From positions 3,968,001 to 4,032,000 of the forward strand of contig OZ017746.1 in assembly GCA_963969365.1 (NCBI GenBank): DNA of 64,000 bases. The letters are read 5' to 3'. Source of the stretch: Asterochloris sp. CNOR1. Its lineage: Eukaryota > Chlorophyta > Trebouxiophyceae > Trebouxiales > Trebouxiaceae. Shown here in pieces: positions 1 to 11,413 of the stretch. Positions within the stretch are counted from its first letter, which is position 1; each line of letters starts with the position of its first letter. A program made the translations under genes and the position numbers. The notes below the pieces were generated by a model. It worked only from the letters and a program-made list of their open reading frames with translations. It had not been told where the DNA came from and ran no database searches.

Positions 1-3000
1 TGTTGTTTGGATCAAGGAGCGCGAGTCCAAGCACAACCTCCAGGTTGTGCGCATGGGCGCTGCTGGCACTGTGACTGCCATGGAGCGGGCCATTGAGGCT
101 GGCCACTCAGTGCTCGTTGAAAACATGGGCGAGAGCATCGATGCTGTACTCAACCCTGTCATCACTCGTTCAACGTTCAAGAAGGTAGGGGCTGCAGCAC
201 TTTAGCAGGCAGCCTGCCGCAGTGAGCCCACTGCCTCGGCGTCGGCCAGCACACAACGTAGAGCCCGCACCATGTGCTGCACTGCAGCCCCACTTTGCAG
301 CAGATCATCCTGGGCACAAGCGCAGCTCGTTGGTGAAGCCTGACATGACAGCACAAACAATCTTGCAGACTGACAGCGCTTCTCCAGGTCTGGAAGTGGT
401 GACGTTGTGATGCTGTGCTGTGCAGGGGCGCAGCATGTTTGTGAAGCTGGGGGACAAGGATGTGGAGTACAACAAGAACTTCAAGCTGGTTCTGCACACC
501 AAGCTGAGCAACCCCCACTACCCGCCCGAGATCCAGGCTGAGACCACACTCATCAACTTCACTGTCACTGAGAGCGGGCTGGAGGACCAGCTGCTGGCCC
601 TGGTGGTCAACAAGGAGCGCCCTGACTTGGAGGAGACAAAGACACACCTCATCATTCAAAACACAGAGTTCACCATCAAGCTCAAGCAGGTGGGTCGAAG
701 TGTGGCCCAGCCATGAGCTGCAAGCAGTTTCAGGTAAAGTGTGCTGTGTCATTTTGAATCCTGAGTTCACCATGGACCTCAGAGCAAGCTTGGCCTGCCA
801 GCTCTGCCAGGCTGGGCCCCTAGCTGTGAGGCTCACAGATGCCGTACAGACCCCTGAGGTCAGGTGCCAGCCAACAGGGTACACACTTGACATTCCACAC
901 CCCTCACCTGCTATTGCCATTTTGCACAGCTTATGCAGCGTTGCCTGCCCGCAGCTTGAGGACGACCTGCTGTACAAGCTCAGCTCAGCAGAGGGCGACA
1001 TGACAGAGGATGTTGCCCTCATCGAGTCTCTGGAGGAGAGCAAGCGTGTGGCTGACGAGATCTCCCTCAAGGTGGCTGAGGCTAAGACCACTGAGGAACA
1101 GATCAACGAGGCCCGTGACAAGGTGACCTGCTTGCATGCATTATATTGTGTTGGTGCCTGCAGAAACCTGGAGCGCTTCAGCTTGTACCCTGGGGCCTGC
1201 TTGGTTGGAGCCATTGATACTTGCGCCAGTAGGAACCAGGCTTAAGCATGGTCATGCCTGGTCAGGACGGTGATCAAGTATCTTGGCATAGGGCAGCTTG
1301 CTGCCAGCAAATGCGCTGAGCATGGCATGCGTCCAGTGGTGTGACACAATTCGTGCACTGCATCTGGCCATGCCCCAGGCCTTACCTTTGCGCCCGTGTA
1401 ATCAGGCAGGCTTATTAGTAGGCTATCATCATCGGATTGCCATGAAAGGTCTGCTCCTCTGCCTCATGGGATGCTTGTTTAGGAAGTCATTGCCCTGCTG
1501 CAGTACCGCTCAGTGGCCGCTAGAGGAGCTATGCTCTTCTTCCTCCTCAACGGGCTCAACAAAATCCATGCCTTCTACCAGTACTCCCTCAATGCCTTTG
1601 TCACCGTCTTCTCGCGAGCCATTGACATTGCACCAGGTGAGCAATCATAGATGGCCAGCTGCGAGGGGCATGAACGTCTGCACTGCTGCTGCAGGCCTCC
1701 TGCCACCCCTGTCGCATGCTGAGACCGCTGTTTGAGCCCTCAACTTGCATGCAGGTGGGCGCAAGCAGAAGGCACCCAAGGTGACCCTTGAACAGCTGAC
1801 TCGACGCGTTACTGGCGAGCCCAAGGACTTCCAGGAGGTCATGGAGATGGCTCGGCGCAGCTCACAGGGAGGAGGAAGGTGCGATGGAACCCAAGACAAC
1901 AGCTGCATTTGACCACTCCACAGGCTGGCATCAAGACCTCGTGTGGTGGCATACGCCCAATATTCTGCAGCAAATGCACCTTGTGCGCCTGGCTGCCCAC
2001 CTGGCTGGGGAGCATGCATGGCAAGCAAATGCACCAGCAGGGCAGGTAGGCTGACGTCAATTGCTGTGTGCAGGACAAGCACGGCGGGGGCTGCTGCCTC
2101 GATGAGCCAGCCTGACCAGCCTGAGGCCATTCCTGAAGAAGAGGAAGTCAGTGGGGTGCCCACCCCAGAGCAGCTTGAGATCCGGCTGACCAATCTGCTG
2201 GAGACCTGCACCTATGTGGTCTTCAACTACACACGCAGGGGCCTATTCGACCGCGACAAGTTGATCGTACTGACCCTGCTGACCTTCCAAATCATGCTCA
2301 AGGTGGGAAAGCCATGAGTTGTCACTCTTTGCTGAGCTTTTCTGCGCTGCGGCCTTGCCTCCTTGCATGGCTGGGCTTTGCAATGCTGCCAATTTGCATC
2401 CTGCCATGGGCTTGTTGGTGCCGCTGATACAGGCGAGGGCAGGTTGTCTAATTGCCGTGCAGGAGCAGCAGATCAGTGCGGAGGAGTACGACGCCCTCTG
2501 CAAGGGCATGAGGGTGACCACGCCGCCACCCATCACAGATGATCTCAGCAGATGGATGAATGAAACGCAATGGGCAGCTCTGCAGCCGCTGACTCAGTTG
2601 CCTGTGAGCCTGACTGGTGCCTCTTCGTCTTGGGGTGCACAATGCTTGCAGCCTGCTTCCAAAGCAGCAGTCAGCTCAGGCAGCCATGCAGGGCCAGCAC
2701 AGCTCCACCTCCAGCATGACTGCAGCTCACAAACTGTGTGAAGCCCTAGGGGTACAGCCTGAGCTGCGTTCTGGTACCTTTGGCCATCCTGGCCTTGCCA
2801 GTCCATTGCATTCACTCTGCTCCCCTGAGGTGCATGCAGGCCTTTGCCACTCTTCCAAAAGATATCGAGAAGAACAGTGATGAGTGGGAGAGGTGGTGCA
2901 ACAATGAGGCCTCTGAGAAGGCCCCGATGCCAGGAGAGTGGAGCAAGATCAGCGACTTCAGGCAGCTGCTGATCGTGCGCGCCCTCAAGCCAGGGCGTAT

Positions 3001-6000
3001 CACAAATGCTCTCCAGGCAGGCGCCTGTACTGACATGCTGCCAGCAACAGCACCCTGTACTTGCGCCCCACTTGGCAGCATTGCGCCCCCACTGTTGTCT
3101 TCTGATCCCTCACTCAGAAACCTTTTCAGGCACCCGGCTCACGTCTCTGCCCCACTGCTGCAGAACTTCTGCGAGAAGAGGATGGGCAGCAGATATGTAA
3201 ACCAGGACGCCTTCAGCCCGCCTGTGGTCATGTCTGAAGCCAGCAGCAGCACGCCCATCTTCTTCATCCTGTTCCCAGGCTACTCCCCTAGCAAGGAGAT
3301 TGAGGCGTATGCTGCCACTGTTGGCAAGACGGTGGCCTCTGGCAACCTCACTCTGATCTCCATGGGGCAGGCAAGTCTGCCCTCAGCTCTCTGTGCCTGT
3401 TCGACGGGGCCTCACTCATGACCTGCACACCAGAGTTTCTCTATTTGTCAGGACTCAGAGCCACAATGAGCCTTGAGCAATTGCAGGTCTTGTGGTGTGT
3501 CAGCGCTGCCATTACAGCGCTGTCCCCAAGCCCAGCACTTCTGCTCCCGCCAGTTGTGGGCATGACAGACACCCTATCATCACAGGTTTCTGCCAGGTCC
3601 TCACGTCCAAAGGTAATGGCGTACCATCACTATATGACCGCCGTCATAATGCTTGCATGCAGGGCCAGGAGGGACCCGCAGAGGCTGTCCTGGACAAGTA
3701 CACCAAGGAGGGCGGCTGGGTCTTCTTGGACAATGTCCACCTCATGCAGGTGAGGCCTGCCCACAGTGAGCAGCAGCTGTGCTAAGCAGTCTTGGCAGCC
3801 TGGTCTCTGTGGTCCCTGCTTCCTGAGGCCCAGCTTCTCAGGCTTGCCCTTTTGTGTAGCGGCCTGTCCGCTGCATGCTGGCTGCCCAGTGCCCTCCAAC
3901 TGGACTGGGGTGTGCTGCAGGGCTGGATTCCCAACCTCGAGCGCAAGCTGGAGGTCGCTGCAGAGACAGCACATGCCGACTTCAGGTGTTTCTTTTCAGC
4001 AGAGCCAATCAACGGCGCGCCCCAGGTGAGCTTTGACACCCCACTGCTCTGCAAGACCTGGGCTGTATGGTTGCTGCCATCTGTGATCACTGATCCTGTG
4101 TGATAAGGCTCCCCCTGCTTCTGTCTGCAGGCCAAGATTGTTCCAGAATCCATCCTGCAAACCTGCATCAAGATCTCCAATGAACCACCCAGCGACATGA
4201 GGTCCAACATGCGCAGAGCATTTGCAGCGTTCAGTCCGGAAATGTGTGAGAGGTGTGCCACAGAGAGATGCACACAACAAGATGCTGCCAGAGCGCTTGT
4301 GCATGGCCAAGCATGCATCTTGCTTGCTTGCACAGCTGCACAGTGAGCCAGCCTTAAGCTGAAGTGAGGCCAAAACAGAGCACTATCACAAAGCTTGCCC
4401 ACCCTGCCACATGTGCTGCCACCTGCTGCAGGCCCAGCACACCTGGCAAGCAGACTGCTTTCAAGTCCATTCTTTTCGGCTTATGCTTCTACCACTCCCT
4501 GCTGCTGGGGCGCAAGAAATTCGGCACAGGCATTGGGTCGGGGGCAGGCAGCGGCCTGGGCTTCTGCCGCGGTTACTCCTTCAACATGGGTGACCTGACC
4601 ACCTGTGGGGATGTGCTGTTTAACTATTTGGAGGCCAATGAGGCTGTACCATGGGACGACCTGCGCTACATGTTTGGGGAGGTGTTCTATGGCGGCCACA
4701 TCACAGATGACATGGACAGGAGGTGGGGCCTGTGCCTTCTTTGTAGGCATGGCTGCCTTGGCTGGTAGCATCTTTGGCTCCAGCAGCAAGAGGTGCTGTT
4801 GCTACAGCACCTCTTGCTGCTTGCTCTCAGCTCAGAGAGCAGCATCAACTAGCAGCAGACTTTGTGCCGCGCCTGCTCAAGCTGGCAAGCTGACATGATG
4901 CTGGGAGGACAGCTCTTGGCATGAAGCGCCAGATCGCAGCCCTGCAGCACTGCTGCAGGTGCTGCACCACCTACCTGCAAGTCCTCATCAAGCCAGAGAT
5001 CATGCCCCAAGGCACCGAGCCACCCACCCTGCAGCTTGCCCCAGGCTTCAGAGCGCCCTTCCCCAAGGACTATGGCAGCATGAAGGAGTACATCGAGGCC
5101 TCGCTGCCAGCAGAGTCGCCCATCATGTATGGGATGCACCCCAACGCTGAGCTATCGCTGCTGACGTCCCAGGTGTGATGGCATGCTGCAGCAGCAATTA
5201 CGCGCCATCTCTGCATTGCGCGCAGCTACTGCAAGCTCAGGGCTCCATGTTGTGACAAGCTACACCAGGAGTGGGCGCTTGTCACGAGTTCATGTTTTCA
5301 ATGTGCCCCTTTCAACAGCTGCGGCAAAGCAACCTGCACACATGCTGCCTGCCCATTTCACACACTGCCTGGCCTGCAGGGCGAGACCCTGTTCCGCACC
5401 GTCATTGAGGTGACTGGCGGAGGTGGCAGCGGTGGCGGAGGAGGCAGCAGTGAGGCTGCTGTGCGGGCAGCTTTGGAGGACTACAAGGCTCGCCTGCCAG
5501 AGGAGATCAACATGGTGGAGGTGTGCCATGCATGCCTGGCCGCGATGCAGAGATGGAGCTCACTGCACCTCCGTCAGCCTGAAGTTTTGCTTGCTGCTGT
5601 GTGTTTTGACACTTGACCCTGCCATCTGCTGCAGGCTCTCTGTTGCATCCCTTTAGCCATCACAAAGCAGGCGCTAGCCTTGCTCTTGCAGACAGTCCAC
5701 TGTGTCTGCTGCACAGATTCACTGCTGTCGAGAGTGTACAGCACATAGAACCCCATGCCAGGCTGTGATGCTTTACATGGGTGCTCTGGCCATGCTGGCC
5801 ACACTTGGCTTTACTAGCTGCTGCACTGCAGGTGGCGGCGTGGGATCCATGTCTGTCTGGACATCACTATGCTGCCTGAGAAACACGCATCAGCATCTGG
5901 AAGCTTTGCACCGCAGGTGGAGGCACGTGTGCGTGAAAAGACGCCCTACGTGGTGGTAGCCCTCCAGGAGGCTGTGCGCATGAACACTCTGCTGGAGGAG

Positions 6001-7717
6001 ATGCGGCGCAGCATGGAGGAGCTGCTTCTGGGCCTGGATGGAGCGCTCAATATGAGCGACAAGATGGAGAAGCTGGCTGTGGGGATTGCAACCAACAGCG
6101 TGCCTGCGCTGTGGATGGCCCAAGTGTCCACACGGTACCAGGAGGTGTACACGCTCAGCTCATGGTATCAGGTGATCAGATTGGCAGAGTGCTTTGAGGA
6201 CTGTATGATCACACTGACTGTGTGATGGGTCGGCAGGGAGTACATGCTCAGCGCTTGGAGCCCACGTGGGTGGGGGGCAGAGTGCTTGGGGGTCTTTAGA
6301 GCAGCTGTGTGGTAGTGAGTGGCCACAGACTGTGGTGTGTATCTGTCAGTGGGTGGCACCAGGTGAGTGGTCAGAGGGAGCTCAACTGCTTTGAGGGTCC
6401 GTGGGTACTGAAGCACACCCTGCAGCACAAAAAATATGGATGCCAGGAGGCTGGGCTCTGATTGATGTTGATGCTAAGGAGCACTGTGGTGGCACAGCCT
6501 GCCTGGGTGCTAATTTAGTGCATGACTGATATGAGCATGTCTGCAGCATGGTGTGGAGCATGTCTGTAGGACGGCAGAGGGAGTGCTGATCGTCAGCCTG
6601 AAGGTCGGATCTGGGCTGGCAGGTTTATCAGCACCTCCATTGCACCTGCCTTCTGGGCTGCTGACCAGCAGAGGCTCCTGAAGTGTGAGCAACGCTGATC
6701 GAGCACATCGCCCGAACTGCAGGACGTCTTGAAGCGTCATGAGCAGCTTAGGGCATGGACTGGTGGCGACATCTCCACGCCCAACTCTGTCTGGCTGCCA
6801 GGCCTTTTCAATCCAAAGGTGGGCACCCTTGCTGTCAAAGTGGGGTCAGGCTGCCTGCCTCAGCTCAGAGGCTGACATTTGACGCTGACAGCACAGCATG
6901 ACCAAGCGCTGCAGAGCAGTGCATTGCTGCCATTCTTGTGGGGTTCGGGATATGAGCTGCAGGACTGGAGGGCACCCTTGGCAGCTGTGAGTGCCCCGAC
7001 CATGCCTTCCAAGTGATGCTGCCTCTCCATGCCTGCAGGCTTTCCTGACGGCCGTCATGCAGACATATGCCCGCCAGCACAAGCTGCCTTTGGATGTCAT
7101 GAAGTTCAGGACTGACATCACTACAAAGTCAGTCGAGCAGATATCTGAGCCTGCACCAGTGGGCTGCTATATCCACGGTGAGACCCACAGGAGGCAAACT
7201 CTGTTGCGATTGCAGCCCCCTACCAGATGCTGTTGATCCCTCTGGAAGTGCCGATTTCCAGCCGCTGCACACCAAGTCCTGTCCAGCGGTTTGGTGACAA
7301 GCTGCAGCGGCTGACCTCCCCTCTGCCGCCCGTGCAGGTCTGTGTCTTGAGGGTGCCAGATGGGACAAGGAGGATAGCTGCCTCAAGGACTCTCTGCCCA
7401 ACGAGCTCCATCCTGCACTGCCAGTTGTCCAGGTGGGCCGTCCAAAGCATTGCAAGGCAGAGCATTGGGCCATTCTTGAAGCCCAGGAGGGTCGCAATCT
7501 CTTCCCCTGACAATGCCATGTCATGCTGCAGGTGGTGCCAGTTACAGTGGACCAGTATAGCTTGCAGGGGTACTACGCTTGCCCTGTGTACACCAACATG
7601 CAGCGGGCGAATGTATACTCGCCAATTGTTAGTATGTTCACACTAAAGACTGAGGACCCCGCTCACAAATGGGTTCTGGCCTCAGTGGCTGTCCTGCTCC
7701 AGGATGAGCTTGCTTGA
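1..7717 (+). CDS. Outer-arm axonemal dynein heavy chain, C-terminal part (5' end outside window)
   Basis: This is the motor subunit of a ciliary outer dynein arm, an ATP-driven microtubule motor. The window opens inside the AAA5 region and runs through AAA6 and the C-terminal domain to a TGA at 7715-7717. Exons I could read include 1-184, 426-689 (with LINFTVT), 955-1122, 1483-1636, about 2073-2301, from 2463, from 2839, about 3165-3369, 3661-3748 (with VFLDNVHLM), 3922-4025, about 4440-4722 (with [13 protein letters not shown]), about 4979-5173, 5381-5520, about 5912-6170, 6723-6819, about 7040-7180, 7339-7431 and about 7532-7717. The wording resembles the alpha/beta outer-arm class (DNAH9/11/17-like) more than gamma/DNAH5; that subclass is my inference from remembered family features. 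The first two-thirds of the protein (tail, linker, AAA1-4) lies upstream. A glycine-serine stretch sits at about 5410-5452. Its 3' end converges on the RimO gene. Confidence 0.93.
5410..5452 (+). other. Gly/Ser linker inside the dynein heavy chain
   Basis: Within the exon after [11 protein letters not shown] the codons read [15 protein letters not shown]. The glycine codons are mixed (GGA, GGT, GGC), so this is not a simple DNA microsatellite. It falls between the GETLFRT motif and the LPEEINM motif, a stretch known to vary in length among dyneins. Confidence 0.8.
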
Positions 7718-7865
7718 GCTGCTGAATTCTTATACTGATCTGGGGCTGCTGAAGCAGCCAGCCTGAGCATTTCAACACAAATGACCAGGAAAATGTTGGT
7801 CAGGGTGGGGTGATAGCGTGATGGATGTCTTGGGAAGTTCATCACAGAATGCACAGCTTACCCTG
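7718..7865. other. Short convergent intergenic region (dynein 3' / RimO 3')
   Basis: About 148 bp separate the dynein stop codon from the RimO stop codon, so the two 3' UTRs must be very short or overlap. I see no clear TGTAA polyadenylation signal for the dynein within it. Confidence 0.5.
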
Positions 7866-10800
7866 TCAGCAAACAGGGCTGGCTTCCAGGTCGTACAAGA
7901 CCGAGCCATGAACTTGGCACCTTCTCATCTGGCCAATCTCCAGGGGAGGCATGCCTAGAGATTCTGACAGAAACACACAAGGGTCAACATCTGGTGCATC
8001 AAATTGGGTTCTGCCGATCAATTCCCCATCGTCACTGATGCTGTCAACCAGAACATCCACCTGCAGATGGTGCAGAGCGATTGAGCTGGTATTGCTGCTG
8101 TGAGGCACGTGATTTGCAATGGCCAAAGTTGCTGCAAGGGCCTGCAGACAGATGCCTGTCTTGCATCTCAGGCTTCTGTAGAAGCATGACCAGCCGTTCT
8201 GCATGGCATGAGCCCACCTCCTGCCCAACCATTCCCTCGGCAAAGCGCTCGCCCACTTCCTGCTGCAGCGCCACCAGCTCATCACGTCTTGCCTGCCGCT
8301 CCTCCTCTGGCACCTGCAGCCAGTGGCAGCCCTTAGAAAGTGGCCAGGCCACATCTATGGCCACTAAGACTATGCCTGTAAAGAGCCGCACACAGCAGGC
8401 GGCATGATGATTAAGGCTTGGAGTTGTCACCACCATTGCACTCGTGCATGGCAGAGATGTGTGTGTGAAGAGCTGCGCTCAGCATGCAGCAGCTTGGCCC
8501 TGGCAGGCAGCTTGCACCCACCTGCTCAGGGTATGACGCTGCGGGTGTGCCATCTTCCTCAGAGTAGGTGAAGCACCCCATCCGCTCAAACTGAAACTGC
8601 CGGCAGAAGTCGACTAGCTCCCTGTGATTCCCCTCAGTCTCACCTGCAGAACACGGGGCATGCAATAAGGCTGCCAGCCAGCCACAGAAACAGTGTACAG
8701 CACCAGCTGCTTCTGCCTCTCAGGCTTGTTGTGCGGCTCAGATGGGGTCCTGGCAGCTGTCCACTTGCTGCCTTCAACCTCTGCCCCCAAAAACTACTTT
8801 CAATACTGTTCCATGAGGGGGAGGCCATAATGCTTGCCCAGGCTGGGGGCTGCCAGAAAATGCGCCCAACACCACAGGCACATGCGAGGCAGCAAGCATG
8901 AGGCCAACACAGTCCAGCCCAGCTGACCTGGGAAGCCAGCAATGAAGGTGGTGCGCAGGACCAGCCCAGGGATGCGGTCCCGGAGCTTGGTCAGCAGCTT
9001 CACGGTATGATCTTGGGGTGGGCGGTTCATGCTGAGCAGTGTGAGGTTGCTGATGTGTTGCAAAGGGATGTCGATGTATTTGCACACCTGCAGCCGACCT
9101 CCTGAGATTAGCATTCAGGCTGGACGCAAACCTCTCAAGCGCGGCAGCTGCGCATCTGACAGCTGCAGGGCACCGCAGCAGGCACCTCAAGCCTGTGCCC
9201 CCAACACTGTGCAGCTGCAGGGAGATTCTGACACACTCAGTGTAGTCGACTGAGTGGGCAGACGATGCTCCACCTTGGGGTTGCTGGCTATCTCTTCTAT
9301 GAGCTCGTCAGTGAAGTAGGAGGGGTATGCATACAGGATGCGCATCCAGTGCAGCCCGTTAATCTGGCCAAGTTCCCTCATCAGCTCTGCCAAGCCATGG
9401 CCGTTCCTCCAGTCCTGGCCATACTGGTTTGTGTCCTCTGCATCAGGGAAGGAGGATTGAGGAAGGCCCAGGAACATGGCTGCATGTTCAAAGACAGCAC
9501 TTGTTATGTGTACGTGCAGCATGAGCTGCAGCAAACCTGCTATGAGGTTGAGTTCCTTCACGCCTGAGGCCACCAGGGCCTTGGCCTCTGTGACCACATC
9601 CTGCCAGGGCTTGCTCCTGAACTTGCCCCTGCAGCACAGTGAAGACGCAGGGTCCAGCTCTGGAGCAAGGCAGGCCACGCCATGCAGGAGAAGAGGAGGG
9701 CGCTTGTTGCGACACCAGCCATCACCTGAAGCCAGGGATGGCACAAAAGGTGCACGCGTGGTTGCACCCTTCAGCCACCCTCAGGTAGGCTGTGTGCCGG
9801 GGGGTGAGGCGGTGCCTCTCCAGCTCGGGCCTGAAGGGCACCGTTGCATTCCCCACCTGCGGAGGCAGCGAGAGGGCTGCAGGCCAGGCAGTCGCAGCAG
9901 CAGATCCTTCAGCGCAGGCAGGTCGAGAGGGGCAGCCCCAACCTGCACTCTGGCACGTTTGGCCGGGTGGGCATCTGCCTCAGACTGCTCCATGCCCAGC
10001 AGGCCCTGCAGGCTGCTTGTCAGGTTGCCATAGTTCTGGAACCCCATCACCAGATCTGCCTCTGGGATTTGCTCTGCACAGCAGCGCGTGACTGTGAAGG
10101 ACTGAAGGTGCACCTGCCAGCAACAGCAACAGCATGGCTGAGCTTGCCTGCCAGCTCTGCAGAATACCGCTGCGCTAAGCACCCAGTGACAATGATTTTC
10201 TGGTTGCTGCCCTGAGCTTTCTGCTGTGCTGCCTCAAGGATGGCCTGCAGGGCAAGCGGCGGCTGCTTGGTGATGCGCAAGCAGCAGGCTCAGCTCATTC
10301 CAGCTGAATCATGGTCTTCAGGGAGACTTCAGCCAGCAGCTCACATCTATGCTCTCTGTCTTCGCTTCTTCCACGAAGGCACATGTGTTAATAACCTACA
10401 CAGAGTCAGCAGCTGCTTGGTAAGCAGACCCTCAGAGCAAGACCATGTGTCTAAAGCTAGGAAGACAACTGCTGCTAAGGGAGTCCCTCACAATGGCATC
10501 GGCCTCTGCATGGTCCTCAGTGACCGCCAGGCCTCCCCTCAGCATGTCGCCCAGCATCACCTCTCCTGCAGCAAGGCGACAAGATGTTGACTGCACCCCT
10601 GTATCACGCAGCACTCTCCTGGCAAGATCTCCCCTTCACCAGCACCACGGCAGCAGCAGGACACAACAAGTCCACCTGGGGTTCAAGCAGCCGTCAGCCC
10701 AGCCTGACTCACCATCAACTGTGTTCTTGGGGCATCCAAGCTGCACCATAGCAACCTTTTTGGGGTTGAAAGCCCCAGCAACATCCTGCTGAGACCTCTG

Positions 10801-10905
10801 CTGGGGAGGTGCTACAGATGCACAGCAGGGACCATGGTGTCTGGCCCTCTTGCAGCCCTGGGCCCTGACCCCAACAACAGCAGGTGACGTCCCTTTCAGC
10901 AGCAT
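7866..10905 (-). CDS. rimO: RimO-type ribosomal protein S12 methylthiotransferase, probably organellar
   Basis: This is a radical-SAM enzyme of the MiaB/RimO family; RimO adds a methylthio group to an aspartate of ribosomal protein S12. The first exon (10713-10905) starts MLLKGTS and reaches [13 protein letters not shown], the first cysteine of the N-terminal UPF0004 cluster. Later exons carry [13 protein letters not shown], a VTGCLAQRY cysteine and the radical-SAM motif [14 protein letters not shown] (Cx3Cx2C, near 9745-9790). Further downstream come [17 protein letters not shown] and [15 protein letters not shown], then a C-terminal TRAM-like part ending ...DLEASPVC. The roughly 50 basic or Ser/Ala-rich residues before the domain look like a transit peptide, so action on plastid or mitochondrial S12 is inferred. 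The PLQHIS and GFPGET wording favours RimO over MiaB. It is divergent from the VID27-like gene. Confidence 0.9.
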
Positions 10906-11413
10906 GCTGGCTGAACAAGTAGGTTGAAGAAGGGAAGTGGACAGCGAGTAGACAGAATCACTCCATCATTTTGAAGCCAGTTTTGGCCAGGCTGTGCTGC
11001 GCAAGGCAATCAGACCCGCAGATCTATTGAGACCACCTTGAGCATCAAACTGAGCACCACAGGAGAGCACAACTTTCTTTTACTGATTCTACTCGGACTG
11101 GAGTGCAGCACTCATGGGAGCAAGTCAGAGTGCTGAGCGAACAGCAGAGTCCAGCACATCTGCTCCTGCAGAGCCACAGGTGTGCAACAGGCAGTGTGCA
11201 CAGAGGCAGATCAGATCAAGCAGCAGTGTACAGTCGTCAAGACTATCTGCATACAGCTCTGTGCAGATTTTCATCAACAGCTTGCTGCACCCTCTTGTCT
11301 ATTGAGAGCCACCACTGCACCAGACACCTCAGCTGACCAACAGCTACACCCAGCTACCAAGGCTGTGAGATGTCGAATGACACAGACAAAGCTTGAGCAC
11401 GTCCGCTGAAGGC
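10906..11413. promoter_or_regulatory. Divergent promoter region, RimO (-) and VID27-like (+)
   Basis: About 500 bp lie between the RimO start codon (10905, minus) and the VID27-like ATG (11414, plus), so both 5' UTRs and promoters must sit here. The stretch is richer in A and T than the flanking exons. I see no convincing TATA box or other named element and no open frame worth calling. Confidence 0.5.

Noticed and set aside
177-1214. Long open frame of 345 codons on the minus strand
   Set aside because: It lies antisense to several clear dynein exons and introns. Its translation has no family features and follows from the codon bias of the plus-strand gene.
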